From positions 1 to 46,021 of the forward strand of contig JADFDQ010000014.1 in the NCBI GenBank assembly GCA_018262705.1: a stretch of DNA of 46,021 nucleotides. Direction: 5' to 3'. Both the position numbers and the translations under genes were made by a program. Positions 27,005 through 37,175 of this stretch are shown here, one piece after another. Position 1 is the first letter of the stretch. Every line of letters starts with the position of its first letter. The notes beneath the pieces are model-generated. The model was not told the DNA's origin. It ran no database searches and saw only the letters and a list, made by a program, of their open reading frames with translations. This stretch comes from Xanthomonas sp. GTDB lineage: Bacteria > Pseudomonadota > Gammaproteobacteria > Xanthomonadales > Xanthomonadaceae.

Positions 27005-27754
27005 TCAACCTCGATGCGGCGCGCCCCGGGCGGGCAAAGGCGAGATCGCTGCGGGCGCAGCGGACACTTCGCCGGCCGCGTCGGCCCAACTAAAGGACTG
27101 CTCGACCGCCGCGCCGGAACCGGGCTGCAGGCGCACGCTCACCCGCACCGGCACCGCATTTTCCGGCAGCACGATGTCGCCCTCGACCTGCTGGAAATAC
27201 TTGAAAGCGTAGTCCACCCTCGGAGCGTTTGGCTGCTGGCGCAGCGCGTCCCAGTCGATCTGGCGCATGCGGCCACCTTCGCTGACCTCCACGGTCAGCG
27301 TCAGGCGCCCGCTGTTGATGGCATCGCGATTGATGTTCTGGGTCAGCGTGGCGACGAAATGCCAGACCGCGGAGTCGCCCTGCCGCTTCAGCTTCAATTC
27401 GTGCACGTTCAGCCCGTGGCGCTGCCCGGCCGCCCCCACGAAGCGCTCGTAGAACGCAATATCGGCGCGCAGGCCGGCGATTTCTTCATCGCGGTCGGCC
27501 AACGTGCCCTGCAGATCCTGATTGGCCTTGCGGCTGATTTGGTCGGAACGCGCTAGCGTGGTGCGCTGCTGCTCCAGCACTTCAAGCCGCTGCGCCTGCG
27601 TCTGCAGGCGTTCACGCGCATTGGGTGGAATCGGTCCGAAACTGCGCCAGGCGCCCCACAGGCCAAGCAGCAGCGCCGCCGCAATCAGCACGACGACCGC
27701 CGCGCGCGGGTGGCCGTGCTTTCGATTCGACGCGACTGGCGATGCGAGGGGCAT
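27005..27754 (-). CDS. DUF6776-type membrane protein with coiled coil
   Basis: The product has 249 residues. N-terminal transmembrane helix (about 18-36), a coiled coil (about 45-100, [20 protein letters not shown]), then a beta-rich extracytoplasmic domain with VNIHEL-like '[19 protein letters not shown]' and [20 protein letters not shown]. This architecture fits the DUF6776 family found before erpA in xanthomonads. The bactofilin gene often found between them is absent here. The function is unknown. Confidence 0.75.
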   Translation of the reverse strand: MPLASPVASNRKHGHPRAAVVVLIAAALLLGLWGAWRSFGPIPPNARERLQTQAQRLEVLEQQRTTLARSDQISRKANQDLQGTLADRDEEIAGLRADIAFYERFVGAAGQRHGLNVHELKLKRQGDSAVWHFVATLTQNINRDAINSGRLTLTVEVSEGGRMRQIDWDALRQQPNAPRVDYAFKYFQQVEGDIVLPENAVPVRVSVRLQPGSGAAVEQSFSWADAAGEVSAAPAAISPLPARGAPHRG

Positions 27755-27955
27755 TTTCGGGGTATCGCACCCACGACGCCCTCACGTCAAGCCTCGCCGG
27801 CTTGATCTCATGACGCACCCCGCAAAAATGGGGCCCAATCCTCGCCGTTTTGAGTCAGAATCAGGAAAGGGTGGGTTTGGCCGATCCGCCAAGTGCCGTT
27901 TGCCGCAACTTGCCCTCAGGTTGCAGCACGCCGCCGGAACCGGGAGACAGGGAAG

Positions 27956-29677
27956 ATGAACGAAGTACCCAGCGCACAAGCCAGCGGCAATCCCGCACAG
28001 GCCCCTGCGGACGGAGCCGAACGCTATCGGGTGCTGATCGTCGAGGACGACCGCAGTCAGGCGCTGTTCGCCGAAGCCATTCTTCGCGGCGCCGGCATGG
28101 AGGCCGAAGTGGTCGCCGTTCCCGAGCAGATGATGGCGACGCTGGAGCGCTTCGAACCGGATCTGGTGCTGATGGATCTGCACATGCCCGGCGTCAGCGG
28201 CACCTCGCTGACCGCGCAGATCCGCGAACACCCGCGTTTCAAATTCGTTCCCGTGGTGTTCCTGACCGGCGACCAGAATCCCGACAGCCAGCTGGATGCG
28301 CTGGAACACGGCGGCGACGAGTACATCGTCAAGCCGGTGCGCCCGCGCCATCTCGTGGTGTCGGTGCAAAGCCGCATCCGCCGCGTCCGCGCAATGAACC
28401 GCAGCATGCAGGCAGCCGTCGAGCCGGTGCGGCATCCGGTCACCGGACTGTACACGCGCCCCGCGCTGATGAAACTCCTGCTCGAACAGGCGACGTCAGG
28501 CATTTCCGGCGGCGCGCTGCTGATCGAAATGGGCAACGCCACCGCGATGCACGACCGCTACGGCTTTGCGGAATTCGAGGAACTGATCAACGCCGCCGGG
28601 CGCACGCTGCAGGAACTGACCAAGAGCGAAGCGGCCGCCAGGTTGAGCGACAACATGTTCCTCGCCGTGGCCGGCGGTCACGACGTCGGCTGGCTGGAAG
28701 AATACGCGCGCCGCCTGCGCGACGGCATCGGCTTTACCGATTTCAAGATCGAAAGCGAAACCTTGCGCCTGCGCTGCACCGTCGGCTACACCACGTTCGA
28801 ACACGGCTTCACGGACACCGGCGAGATCCTGGCAGCGGTGGAGGACGCCGCGCGCGAAGCCCACGGCTCGCCGATCGGCATCGCGCGCTATGTGCCGCCC
28901 GATCGCATCGCCGACACTGAAATCGCCGACGAGCTCCGCGCCGCCCTGTCCGAATCCGGCGATGCGCTCTACCTCGCGTTCCAGCCGGTGGTTGCGGTGG
29001 CCGGCGGCGACGAAGCGCGCTATCAGGTGCTGGTGCGGTTGCGCGGCGCCGATGGCAGCGTGCGCCGGGCAGCGGAATTCCTCGACACCGCGCAGGCCAC
29101 CGGACAGCTGGCGGCGCTCGATCGCTGGGTCATGCGGCACGCGCTGGATCTACTGCGCGACCGCCGCCGCGCCTCGCGACCGATCCGGCTGATCGTCTCG
29201 CAATCGCCGCGCACGCTGACACAGGACGACTACGTCAGCTGGCTGCAGCAGGCCGTCGAGAGCGCGGAGGTCGATGGCGAGTCGCTGATCATCGACCTGC
29301 GGCTGGAAGACGCGCTGGTGCATTCGGTCCTGCTGCGCGAATTCTGTCGGCAGATGGTGCCGGTTGGCGTGCAGTTTTCCTTGAGCCAGTATCGGCACAC
29401 GGCCGATGCCGCCCAGCTGATCGATCTGCTGCCGCTCGGCTATCTGCGGCTGGCTTCCGACTTCGCGCAACTGCCGCTGGCGCAGGGCCTGCACGACGAG
29501 ATGCGCGAAGCCATCCAGTACGCCCACCGCAACGGGCTGCAGGTGATCGCGCAGGGCGTGGAAGACCCGCAGGCCGCCGCCGCGCTGTGGATCGGCGGAA
29601 TCGATTTCATCCAGGGCAATCTGGTGCATCGGCCCGAACAATCCCTCGATTACGACTTCCGGAGCGCAACGCTGTGA
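27956..29677 (+). CDS. Response regulator with degenerate GGDEF and EAL domains
   Basis: The product has 573 residues. The REC domain (about 25-140) has D31/D32, phospho-acceptor D74 (VLMDLHMPG) and K126. The GGDEF-like domain (about 155-312) has SDNMF at the active-site motif, so it cannot make c-di-GMP. The EAL-like domain (320-573) reads YQVLVRL where YEALxR is expected, so it is unlikely to cleave it. The overall pattern suggests a c-di-GMP receptor or output protein controlled by phosphorylation, in the manner of FimX-like proteins. It overlaps the following kinase gene (GTGA), its probable partner. The ATG at 27956 is chosen to start just before the REC domain. The 201 bases upstream (27755-27955) are divergent promoter space. 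Confidence 0.88.
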   Translation: MNEVPSAQASGNPAQAPADGAERYRVLIVEDDRSQALFAEAILRGAGMEAEVVAVPEQMMATLERFEPDLVLMDLHMPGVSGTSLTAQIREHPRFKFVPVVFLTGDQNPDSQLDALEHGGDEYIVKPVRPRHLVVSVQSRIRRVRAMNRSMQAAVEPVRHPVTGLYTRPALMKLLLEQATSGISGGALLIEMGNATAMHDRYGFAEFEELINAAGRTLQELTKSEAAARLSDNMFLAVAGGHDVGWLEEYARRLRDGIGFTDFKIESETLRLRCTVGYTTFEHGFTDTGEILAAVEDAAREAHGSPIGIARYVPPDRIADTEIADELRAALSESGDALYLAFQPVVAVAGGDEARYQVLVRLRGADGSVRRAAEFLDTAQATGQLAALDRWVMRHALDLLRDRRRASRPIRLIVSQSPRTLTQDDYVSWLQQAVESAEVDGESLIIDLRLEDALVHSVLLREFCRQMVPVGVQFSLSQYRHTADAAQLIDLLPLGYLRLASDFAQLPLAQGLHDEMREAIQYAHRNGLQVIAQGVEDPQAAAALWIGGIDFIQGNLVHRPEQSLDYDFRSATL

Positions 29678-31959
29678 ATGGCGACACCCCGGCTCCCTAC
29701 CGCCGCAACCTCCAGCTAGCGCGCTGGCTCGCGCTGGGCGCCGCGTTCGGCGTGACGCTGGCGCTGGTCATCGACCGCACCGGCGTCGACGGCCCCTGGC
29801 AGCTGATCGCGCTGGTGCTGGCTCTGCTTGCCTTGTTTGCCACCACCACGCTTGCCGTCACCAGCAGCCAGCGCGAGACGAAGCTGCAGGAACACACCGA
29901 AGCGAACCTGCGCAAGGCCGATGAAATCAGCGCCCTGCAGCAGGAGATCGACCGCCACACCCAGCTCGAGCAGGAACTGACCCGCGCCAAGCAGGACGCC
30001 GAATCGGCGGTGATGGCCAAAGGCGAATTTCTCGCCACCATGAGCCATGAAATCCGCACGCCCCTGAACGGCATCATCCCGATGCTGGATCTTCTGTCGA
30101 ACACCCGACTGGCGCTGGAGCAACAGGAATTCCTGCGCACCGCCAACGCTTCGGCACAGCAATTGCTGCGGATCGTCGACGACATCCTCGACTACTCCAA
30201 GCTCGAAGCCAACCGGCTTGAACTGGAAACCACCGGCTTCAACCTGCGCGAATTGATGCAAAGCGTGCTCACCCTGATGCAGCGGCCCGCCGACGCCAAG
30301 GGGCTGCATCTGGCGATGCAGATCGAGCCGTCGGTGCGGCTGCCGGTACGCGGCGATCCGGTGCGCCTGCGCCAGATCCTGAGCAATCTGCTCAGCAACG
30401 CGATCAAGTTCACCGAGCACGGCAGCGTCACCATGGCCGTGCGCCGCATGGGCGAAACCGCGACCCAACACCAGCTGCGCTTCGAAGTGCAAGACACCGG
30501 CATCGGCATCGATGCCGCCACCCGCGCCAAGCTGTTCCAGCCGTTCAGCCAGGCCGACGCTTCGACCACCCGACTGTACGGCGGCACCGGACTGGGGCTG
30601 GTGATTTCGCAGCGCATCGTCGCGCTGATGGGCGGCAAGATCGGGGTGGAGTCCGAACCGGGACGCGGCTCGGCGTTCTGGTTCGAGGTTCCGCTGCTCA
30701 AGGTGCAAGGCGACATCACCGCGCGCCGCGAAGAACTGCACGGCGGGCGGGTGCTGCTGATCACCACCGACACCAAGCTGCGGCTGCGGCTGAGCATGCT
30801 ACTGCCCAACTGGGGGCTGCGCGTCACCGCCGTCGAGAACACCCACGATGCGCTCGAACGACTGCGCCAGGCCCAAACCCAGGGCCAGCCGTGGAACTAT
30901 TCCGTGGTGCTTGCCGACCTGTCCTGCATCCGCAGCACCGCGGTGTCGCTGGCACGCAACATGGATCGCCACGACCAGTTCGGCAACGCGCGCCTGATCT
31001 ACCTGCGCGGCGATGAAGTCACATCGCAAGATCTGCCGGTCAAGGCCAAAATCATCGCCCGCAACGGCGAAGACACCGACCTGCGCGCGGCGCTGTCGGC
31101 TTCCGGGGTGGCGTGGGCGCAGCAGGATCCGCATCCGGCGCCGGCCACGCCTGCGCCCAAGGTCGAACTCGGCCGCAAGGCGAAGATCCTGCTGGTGGAA
31201 GACAACCCGGTGAACCTGATGGTCGCCCAGCGCCTGCTGCAGGTGCTCGGCGCCGACTGCGACACTGCCGGCAACGGCCAGGCGGCGCTGGCCAAGCTCG
31301 ACGAAGGCGAATACGACCTCGTGCTGATGGACTGCCAGATGCCGGTGCTGGACGGTTATTCGGCCACCCGCCGCTGGCGCGAACTCGAACAGCAGCGCAA
31401 GGCGCCGCGGCGCATGCCGATCGTGGCGATGACCGCCAACGCCATGGCCGGCGATCGCCGCAAATGCCTCGATGCCGGCATGGACGACTATCTTTCCAAG
31501 CCGGTCAGTCGCGCCGAACTGGAACAGTGCATCGCGCGCTGGAAGGGAACCCAGATGCCGGTGCCGCCGCCAGCGCCGACGCCCGATTCCAACGATTCCG
31601 CGGACAGCCGGCGTCCTTCGACGCTCGATCAAAACGTGCTCGGCGAACTGCGCGAAGTTCTCGGCGCGGAGGTCGACAAGATCATTGCCGTGTACCTGGA
31701 AGACGCACCGCGGCTGATCGCCCAGCTCGAGCATGCGGTTGCCGCCAGCGACCCGATCGCGCTGCGGATCGCCGCGCATACGCTGAAGTCTTCCAGCGCG
31801 AACGTCGGCGCGATGACCCTGTCCAATGCCGCGCGCGATCTCGAATACGGCGCGCGCGACGGCACCTTGACCCAGCCGGCGATCGCCGTTGCCGGGGTCG
31901 TCAACGAGTTCACGCAGGTGCGCGAAGCGCTCAAGGCCGCGATGGCAGCCGGCGGCTGA
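29674..31959 (+). CDS. Hybrid histidine kinase (HisKA-HATPase-REC-REC-Hpt)
   Basis: The product has 761 residues. Two transmembrane helices (about 17-33, 42-63) with no sizeable sensor loop, then a coiled coil and HisKA with H125 ([13 protein letters not shown]). The HATPase domain has DTGIGID and [11 protein letters not shown] first REC domain is degenerate (no acceptor in [11 protein letters not shown]). The second REC has D553 ([13 protein letters not shown]), and the Hpt domain has H702 ([14 protein letters not shown]). This resembles RpfC/BarA-type phosphorelay kinases. Start GTG 29674 overlaps the TGA of the regulator, with GGAG upstream. No dedicated periplasmic sensor is visible. Confidence 0.93.
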   Translation: MNGDTPAPYRRNLQLARWLALGAAFGVTLALVIDRTGVDGPWQLIALVLALLALFATTTLAVTSSQRETKLQEHTEANLRKADEISALQQEIDRHTQLEQELTRAKQDAESAVMAKGEFLATMSHEIRTPLNGIIPMLDLLSNTRLALEQQEFLRTANASAQQLLRIVDDILDYSKLEANRLELETTGFNLRELMQSVLTLMQRPADAKGLHLAMQIEPSVRLPVRGDPVRLRQILSNLLSNAIKFTEHGSVTMAVRRMGETATQHQLRFEVQDTGIGIDAATRAKLFQPFSQADASTTRLYGGTGLGLVISQRIVALMGGKIGVESEPGRGSAFWFEVPLLKVQGDITARREELHGGRVLLITTDTKLRLRLSMLLPNWGLRVTAVENTHDALERLRQAQTQGQPWNYSVVLADLSCIRSTAVSLARNMDRHDQFGNARLIYLRGDEVTSQDLPVKAKIIARNGEDTDLRAALSASGVAWAQQDPHPAPATPAPKVELGRKAKILLVEDNPVNLMVAQRLLQVLGADCDTAGNGQAALAKLDEGEYDLVLMDCQMPVLDGYSATRRWRELEQQRKAPRRMPIVAMTANAMAGDRRKCLDAGMDDYLSKPVSRAELEQCIARWKGTQMPVPPPAPTPDSNDSADSRRPSTLDQNVLGELREVLGAEVDKIIAVYLEDAPRLIAQLEHAVAASDPIALRIAAHTLKSSSANVGAMTLSNAARDLEYGARDGTLTQPAIAVAGVVNEFTQVREALKAAMAAGG

Positions 31960-32161
31960 AGCCTGTTCAAGGTCGGCGCCAGGGCGTCTTCCACAGGCGA
32001 TTCGCCTTCATCGCCGGAGCCCATCGAGGCGGGTTCCGTCCCGAAACGTCTTGTCGGCAATTCCGTTGCAAATGCACGCGTACATCGCCGCCACCGGTGC
32101 TGCCAATGGCACGATCCAATCGCAAACGCGCATGTTTGTCAGTATCCGAGGCGACTGCATT

Positions 32162-32515
32162 TCATCCGCGATAACTGCAGCCCGAGCTGCAGGTTTCGCG
32201 GACGACGACCTCGGACAGCAGCGGCACGGTCGGGCGGATCCGCTCCCAGATCCACTGCGCGAGCCGTTCGCTGGTGGGGTTTTCCAGCCCGTCGATCTCG
32301 TTGAGATAGCGGTGGTCGAGCAGTTCGTGCAGCGGCTTGAACGCTTGCGCGAGTTCGGCAAAGTCCATGATCCAGCCGGTATGCGGATCGGGCTGGCCTT
32401 CGACGTGCAATTCGATTCGGAACGAATGCCCGTGCAAGCGCGCGCACTTGTGCCCTTCCGGCACGTTCGGGAGGCGATGCGCGGCTTCGAAGGTGAATGA
32501 CTTGAAGATGTCCAT
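32162..32515 (-). CDS. queD: 6-carboxy-5,6,7,8-tetrahydropterin synthase
   Basis: The product has 117 residues. Second enzyme of queuosine/7-deazaguanine synthesis, converting dihydroneopterin triphosphate. Zinc ligands are H13 (FEAAHRL), H28 and H30 (LHGHSF), catalytic C24 ([10 protein letters not shown]), H68 in LLDHRYLN and E107 in [11 protein letters not shown]. Length is typical. The ATG sits six bases after a TAAAAT box. The gap to the kinase gene (202 bases) shows no gene. Confidence 0.95.
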   Translation of the reverse strand: MDIFKSFTFEAAHRLPNVPEGHKCARLHGHSFRIELHVEGQPDPHTGWIMDFAELAQAFKPLHELLDHRYLNEIDGLENPTSERLAQWIWERIRPTVPLLSEVVVRETCSSGCSYRG

Positions 32516-32527
32516 GACGGGATTTTA
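32516..32527 (-). promoter_or_regulatory. -10-like TAAAAT six bases before the queD ATG
   Basis: On the minus strand TAAAAT (32522-32527), six bases and then ATG at 32515. No ribosome site is visible between. Same geometry as at dsbD. Confidence 0.5.
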
Positions 32528-32562
32528 CGATGCCTGCGCTGCGCGCGCGGGGCCGGCAGCAC

Positions 32563-33048
32563 TCAATCCAGCAACTCCAGCGCCATCACGATCGCGTCCT
32601 CGCGCCCATGCGCGGCCGGGTAGTAGCGTGGCCGCCTGCCGATTTCGTTGAAGCCGCGGCGTTCGTACAAATCGATCGCACGCGAATTGGACGGCCGCAC
32701 CTCAAGGAACACCCGCTGCGCGCGCTGGCCGCGTGCGATCTTCAGCAGCGAAGCGAGCATGCGCCGGCCCAGACCCCGACCCTCGAAGCCCGGCGCCGTG
32801 CATAGATTCAGCACATGCGCCTCGCCGGCGGCCACGCTGAGAACGCCATAGGCGACCAGCGATCCGGAACACTCGCCCACCCACATCGCATAGCCGGCAC
32901 GCAGGCAGTCGCGGAAGATTCCGCGCGTCCACGGAAACGGATAGGCGCGCACTTCGATCGCGATCACCGCATCCAGATCGGACTCGCGCATCGGCCGCAG
33001 CGAGCAGGCACCCGACGTCCCGAGCACCGCGCTGGCTTGCGCGTTCAT
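32563..33048 (-). CDS. rimI: Ribosomal protein S18 alanine N-acetyltransferase
   Basis: The product has 161 residues. GNAT fold: YPFPWTRGIFRDCLRAGY, LNLCTAPGFEGRGLGRRMLA (acetyl-CoA loop) and FLEVRPSNSRAIDLYERRGF are RimI marks. The ATG at 33048 overlaps the preceding stop (ATGA), so it is coupled to the holD-like gene. This is the same neighbourhood as holD-rimI in enteric bacteria. Confidence 0.93.
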   Translation of the reverse strand: MNAQASAVLGTSGACSLRPMRESDLDAVIAIEVRAYPFPWTRGIFRDCLRAGYAMWVGECSGSLVAYGVLSVAAGEAHVLNLCTAPGFEGRGLGRRMLASLLKIARGQRAQRVFLEVRPSNSRAIDLYERRGFNEIGRRPRYYPAAHGREDAIVMALELLD

Positions 33049-33296
33049 CGGCCCGCCTTGCGCAGCGTCCGCAGACACCGCCACAGCGTACGCCGAGCGC
33101 CCGGATCACTGCCCATGCGCGCCGCCTGCGCCATGATTCCCGGACTGGCCAGCAGCCGCGCCTCGGAAACGCCCGCCGCACGTGCGATCCGTGCCAGCAA
33201 TTCGGAATCCGCTCCGCCCTGATCAGGCGCGTTCAGCTGATAGGCCAACAGGCCCAACTCGGCCAACACCGCGCGCCGCAGCGGGTCGAAGCTCAC
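33045..33296 (-). CDS. Possible DNA polymerase III psi subunit (HolD-like), 83 aa
   Basis: The product has 83 residues from GTG 33296, which overlaps the pssA stop (GTGA). The N-terminal RRAVLAELGLLAYQLN resembles the 'RR..L..LGI..W.LR' start of HolD. The C-terminal DPGARRTLWRCLRTLR resembles 'NP.AR..LW..I'. It is shorter than E. coli psi (137). Position just before rimI supports the assignment, since holD-rimI are linked elsewhere. The call is tentative because psi is poorly conserved. Confidence 0.55.
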   Translation of the reverse strand: MSFDPLRRAVLAELGLLAYQLNAPDQGGADSELLARIARAAGVSEARLLASPGIMAQAARMGSDPGARRTLWRCLRTLRKAGR

Positions 33297-34075
33297 CCGG
33301 CGACATCCGTCGTGGTCGCGCGGCGTCGGCGCAGCAGCGCCTGCACCGGCCCGGACAGGGCATACAGCACGGAAGCGGCCAGCAGCGTTTCCGCCGGCAC
33401 GATCCACAGCGCGATCAGCACGCCCACCACCACCAACAGGGCGACGAACGGCACCCGGTCGGACTTGGGGCCGCTGCCGCCACCCTTGAAGCTGGTGTAG
33501 CGGATCCGGCTGACCATCAGCAAACCGGCAATCACGGTCACGCCCAGCGCAGCAAAGCGCAGGTCGGTGCCGGACCAGTCGGCACGTTCACAGGTCCACA
33601 CGAAGCTCGCCATCAACCCCGCCGCCGCCGGACTGGCCAGCCCGATGAACCAGCGCTTGTCGACGATGCCGACCTGGCTGTTGAACCGCGCCAGCCGCAG
33701 CGCCGCGCAGGCCGCGTACAGAAAGGCCGCCAGCCAGCCGATCTTGCCCAGGGTGGCGCCATCGGCGCGCAGCGCCAGCAGCGCCCAGTAATACATGACC
33801 ATGGCCGGCGCCATGCCGAAGCTGATCAGATCGGCCAGCGAGTCGTACTGCACTCCGAATTCGCTCTGGGTGTTGGTCAGCCGCGCCACGCGCCCGTCGA
33901 GCCCATCCAGCACCGCGGCGATGAAGATCGCCACGCAGGCCGCCTCGAAGCGTCCCTGCGAGGCCGCGATGATGGCAAAGAAGCCGCCAAACAGCCCGCC
34001 CGTGGTGAACAGGTTGGGCAACAGATAGATTCCGCGCCTTCGCCGCGGCGCAACATCGGCGTCATTTTCTTCCAT
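33293..34075 (-). CDS. pssA: CDP-diacylglycerol-serine O-phosphatidyltransferase
   Basis: The product has 260 residues. It makes phosphatidylserine in the inner membrane. The CDP-alcohol phosphotransferase motif is complete: DGLDGRVARL...EFGVQYDSLAD. IYLLPNLFTTGGLFGGFFAI and several transmembrane helices follow the family. It is the integral-membrane (type II) form, not the E. coli one. The ATG at 34075 follows a TACACT box by six bases. It leads the pssA-holD-rimI overlap operon. Confidence 0.93.
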   Translation of the reverse strand: MEENDADVAPRRRRGIYLLPNLFTTGGLFGGFFAIIAASQGRFEAACVAIFIAAVLDGLDGRVARLTNTQSEFGVQYDSLADLISFGMAPAMVMYYWALLALRADGATLGKIGWLAAFLYAACAALRLARFNSQVGIVDKRWFIGLASPAAAGLMASFVWTCERADWSGTDLRFAALGVTVIAGLLMVSRIRYTSFKGGGSGPKSDRVPFVALLVVVGVLIALWIVPAETLLAASVLYALSGPVQALLRRRRATTTDVAG

Positions 34076-34087
34076 TCGCCCAGTGTA
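34076..34087 (-). promoter_or_regulatory. -10-like TACACT six bases before the pssA ATG
   Basis: TACACT on the minus strand at 34082-34087, six bases, then ATG 34075. This is one of six identical layouts in the window. Confidence 0.45.
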
Positions 34088-34148
34088 CGGGGTTGCAGCG
34101 GCGGCGGCGCAGTGCTGCAATCAGCAGACATTCCTGCGGAGCGCACCC

Positions 34149-34538
34149 ATGATCGGCCTTCGACCCCTCGCCTTCGCCCTCGTTCTCTCCCTGTTGGCGT
34201 TCCCCGGCCTGGCCCAGCAGCGCGTCTACCAATGGAAGGACGCCAGCGGCGTGACCCACTATTCCGACACGCGTCCGAACGAAGCCCATACCAGTCGCAG
34301 CATCAACACCCGCGACGGCGCGGCAGCGCCAACGACAGCAGCCGCGCCGGAGGAAAGCGCGCAGTGCAAGAGCGTGCGCTCCAATCTTGCCCGGCTGAAA
34401 ACCTCCGAAGCGATCGGCATCGACGGCGACGGCGACGGCAAACCCGACCGCAACCTCAGCGCCGACGAGCGCAAGTCGCAGGTCGAGCTCAACGAAGCGG
34501 GCGTCAAGGCCTACTGCCCGCCCGCCGCGCAACAATGA
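34149..34538 (+). CDS. Secreted DUF4124 protein
   Basis: The product has 129 residues. Signal peptide about 1-22 ([16 protein letters not shown] near the start), then the DUF4124 motif [20 protein letters not shown] linker and a C-terminal region with two cysteines follow (one in QCKSVRSNL, one in AYCPP). [10 protein letters not shown] near residue 100 looks like a calcium-loop-type sequence. The ATG at 34149 gives the signal peptide. The next gene overlaps by four bases. The function is unknown. Confidence 0.85.
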   Translation: MIGLRPLAFALVLSLLAFPGLAQQRVYQWKDASGVTHYSDTRPNEAHTSRSINTRDGAAAPTTAAAPEESAQCKSVRSNLARLKTSEAIGIDGDGDGKPDRNLSADERKSQVELNEAGVKAYCPPAAQQ

Positions 34539-34804
34539 AACAGTTGGGCATGTTGCTGCTGGCGGTTGCGCTGGCAGCCGCGGCCTGGTGGTGGTTTACG
34601 GTGGGAATGCCGCAGCGCACGCAGCAGCGCGAAGCGGCCACCGAAGCCGCGGCGATTCAGGCGCGCCGCGCCGATACCCTGTACCGCTGGCGCGACGACA
34701 CCGGCAATCTGCAGATCACCCAGGATCCCCCCAAAGACCGCCACTACGAGCGCATCAGCAAGACCCCGCGCGAGGGCATCGAGGTGCGCGGCAGCGGCGA
34801 GTGA
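34535..34804 (+). CDS. Membrane-anchored short DUF4124-like protein
   Basis: The product has 89 residues. Transmembrane or signal helix about 2-24 ([20 protein letters not shown]), then a helix and a shortened DUF4124 repeat ([20 protein letters not shown]). It overlaps the preceding DUF4124 gene (ATGA), so the two are a coupled pair, probably by duplication. The function is unknown. Confidence 0.78.
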   Translation: MKQLGMLLLAVALAAAAWWWFTVGMPQRTQQREAATEAAAIQARRADTLYRWRDDTGNLQITQDPPKDRHYERISKTPREGIEVRGSGE

Positions 34805-34890
34805 GGCCATTGGCCCTGCGCATTTTCGGCGGAATGGGGTTGTGTGCGGGTCGGCATGGCAAAATGTCGGATTCCCCACGTCGAATCGCC

Positions 34891-36600
34891 ATGCGTCTGT
34901 CGCAGTTTCATCTCCACACCGAAAAAGAAACCCCCGCCGACGCCGAAATCGTCAGCCACCAGCTGATGCTGCGCGCCGGCATGATCCGCAAGCTGGCCGT
35001 CGGTTTGTACACCTGGTCGCCGCTGGGCCTGCGGGTGCTGCGCAAGGTCGAAGCGGCGGTGCGCGAAGAAATGAATCGCGCCGGCGCGATCGAAATGGCG
35101 ATGCCGTCGATCCAGCCGCGCGAGCTGTGGGAAGAAACCGGGCGCTGGCAGAAATTCGGCCCGCAGTTGCTCAAGATCCGCGACCGCAAGGAGCAGGAAT
35201 ACTGCTTCACGCCCACCGCCGAGGAAGCGGTCACCGATTTTTTCCGGCAGGAATTTTCCAGCTACAAGCAGCTGCCGATCAATCTTTATCAGATCACCAG
35301 CAAATTTCGCGACGAAATCCGTCCGCGCTTCGGGGTGATGCGCGCCCGCGAATTCATCATGAAGGACGCCTACTCCTTCCACGCCACCGATGAGTCGCTG
35401 CGCGCCGAATACCGCAACATGTACGACACCTATGCGCGCATCTTCACCCGATTGGGATTGAAGTTCCGCGCGGTGGCAGCAGACACCGGCGCAATCGGCG
35501 GCAGCGCTTCGCACGAATTCCACGTGCTGGCCGATTCCGGCGAAGATTCCATCGCCTATTCCGACGCATCCGATTATGCGGCCAACGTGGAACTGGCAGA
35601 GGCCATTTCTCCCGGCGCCAGGCCCGCGCCTGCCGAAACGCTGCGCGAGGTTGAAACCCCGACCCAGAAAACCTGCGAGGACGTCGCCGCGATGCTCGGC
35701 ATTCCCCTGCAACGCACCGCAAAATCGGTCGCGCTGATGGGCGTCGATGGCGATGGCGCGGCGCAATTCGTGCTGGCGCTGGTGCGCGGCGATCACATGG
35801 TCAATGAAATCAAGCTGGGCAAATTGCCCGGCATGGCCGAGTCGCGGCTGGCCACCGAGGCTGAAATCCTCGAATGTCTCGGCAGCGAACCCGGATTCCT
35901 CGGCCCGTTGAATCCGCGAAAGCCCATTCGGGTCATCGCCGACCGCAGCGTGGCGGCAATGACCGACTTCGTGATTGGCGCCAACAAGCCCGGTTACCAC
36001 ATCGCCGGCGTGAACTGGGGCCGCGATCTGCCCGAACCCGAAGAAGCCGATATTCGCAATGTGGTCGCCGGCGATCCTTCGCCTGACGGAAACGGCGCAC
36101 TGGGACTGTGCCGCGGCATCGAAGTCGGGCACGTGTTTGCGCTGGGCCGCAAATATTCGGAAGCCATGCAATGCACCGTACTGGGCGCCGACGGCAAGCT
36201 GACTTATCCGGCCATGGGCTGCTACGGCATCGGCATTTCCCGGATCGTGGCGGCAGCGATCGAACAGAACCATGACGCGGCGGGAATCATGTGGCCTGCG
36301 GCAATGGCGCCGTGGCAAGTGGCGATCTGCATGATCAATCCGAAAAACGATCCGGCCATCACCCAGGCCGCGCTGGCGCTGCAATCGGAACTGGATTCGG
36401 CGAATATCGAATCGGTGATCGACGACCGCGGATTGCGCCCCGGCGCGATGTTCGCCGATATCGAACTGATCGGCATTCCGCATCGGGTGGTGGTTTCCGC
36501 ACGCGGGCTGGACGCAGGCACCTTCGAATACCGGGCGCGCACCGAAAGCGCTGCGGAATCTCTGTCGAAGGAAGCGCTGCTGGAGCGTTTGCGCGCCTGA
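34891..36600 (+). CDS. proS: Prolyl-tRNA synthetase
   Basis: The product has 569 residues, the usual bacterial (ProS type 1) length with the editing insertion (about 230-390, including [10 protein letters not shown] and [14 protein letters not shown]). It charges tRNA-Pro. Class II motifs are visible: [17 protein letters not shown] (motif 1 region), [20 protein letters not shown] (motif 2) and [14 protein letters not shown] (motif 3). The ATG at 34891 is preferred. An ATG at 34864 would add nine residues. CAAAAT at about 34859 may be the -10. Confidence 0.97.
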   Translation: MRLSQFHLHTEKETPADAEIVSHQLMLRAGMIRKLAVGLYTWSPLGLRVLRKVEAAVREEMNRAGAIEMAMPSIQPRELWEETGRWQKFGPQLLKIRDRKEQEYCFTPTAEEAVTDFFRQEFSSYKQLPINLYQITSKFRDEIRPRFGVMRAREFIMKDAYSFHATDESLRAEYRNMYDTYARIFTRLGLKFRAVAADTGAIGGSASHEFHVLADSGEDSIAYSDASDYAANVELAEAISPGARPAPAETLREVETPTQKTCEDVAAMLGIPLQRTAKSVALMGVDGDGAAQFVLALVRGDHMVNEIKLGKLPGMAESRLATEAEILECLGSEPGFLGPLNPRKPIRVIADRSVAAMTDFVIGANKPGYHIAGVNWGRDLPEPEEADIRNVVAGDPSPDGNGALGLCRGIEVGHVFALGRKYSEAMQCTVLGADGKLTYPAMGCYGIGISRIVAAAIEQNHDAAGIMWPAAMAPWQVAICMINPKNDPAITQAALALQSELDSANIESVIDDRGLRPGAMFADIELIGIPHRVVVSARGLDAGTFEYRARTESAAESLSKEALLERLRA

Positions 36601-36617
36601 ATCCGGCTGCGTTCAGC

Positions 36618-36645
36618 TTCCATTTATACAAATCCAATGTATTAT
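36618..36645 (+). promoter_or_regulatory. Promoter of the H-NS-like gene
   Basis: TTCCAT (36618-36623), 16 bases, TATTAT (36640-36645), in an AT-rich stretch that stands out against the high-GC surroundings. A leader of about 50 bases ends in CGAGGA before the ATG. Confidence 0.55.
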
Positions 36646-36702
36646 CGCGCGATCCGCGCTGCGGATACCGCCACCATCGAAAACCATTATCGAGGAATGC
36701 CA

Positions 36703-37071
36703 ATGTCCGTGAATATCGATACTCTGAGCCCGCAAGAACTGGCCGCGTTGATCAAGCGCGCCAACAGCCGCCGCAAGGTGCTCGCCAAGCGCAAGCCGGC
36801 CAACCAGACCAAGGCCGCCGTCGCGCGCCTGCTCAAGAGCGCCGGCTGGACGTTTGAAGAATTGTTCGGCAAGGGCGGTGTGGCCGCACCGGCAGCGGCC
36901 AAGAAAACGCGCAAGGCCCGCAAGTCCGGCGGCGGCGTCAGCAAGGTCGCTCCGAAATACCGCAACCCGGCCAATGAAAAAGACACTTGGTCCGGACGCG
37001 GCCGTCAGCCGCGCTGGCTGGCAGCACTGACCGGCGCCGGCCACAAGGCCGAGGACTACCTGATCAAGTGA
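36703..37071 (+). CDS. H-NS family nucleoid protein (xanthomonad type)
   Basis: The product has 122 residues. The N-terminal helix DTLSPQELAALIKRANSRRK is a likely oligomerisation region. A basic Ala/Lys linker (about 65-85) follows, then the H-NS DNA-binding motif KYRNPANEKDTWSGRGRQPR followed by W at about 86-106. It probably silences AT-rich or foreign DNA and regulates virulence-type traits. It has its own promoter and terminator, so it is a single-gene unit. GAGGA precedes the start. Confidence 0.9.
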   Translation: MSVNIDTLSPQELAALIKRANSRRKVLAKRKPANQTKAAVARLLKSAGWTFEELFGKGGVAAPAAAKKTRKARKSGGGVSKVAPKYRNPANEKDTWSGRGRQPRWLAALTGAGHKAEDYLIK

Positions 37072-37127
37072 TTTGATTTAGCGCTGATTTGAACAGCGTT
37101 ATCCAGACTTGATTCACTTGCTCAATT

Positions 37128-37155
37128 GAAAATGCCGGCGCAAGCCGGCATTTTC
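37128..37155. terminator. Bidirectional terminator between the H-NS-like gene and thrE
   Basis: GAAAATGCCGGC (37128-37139) and GCCGGCATTTTC (37144-37155) are perfectly complementary with a 4-base loop. The A and T runs at the outer ends of the stem suit termination in both directions between two convergent genes. Confidence 0.88.
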
Positions 37156-37175
37156 ATCTCCGCAGCGAAACTGCA

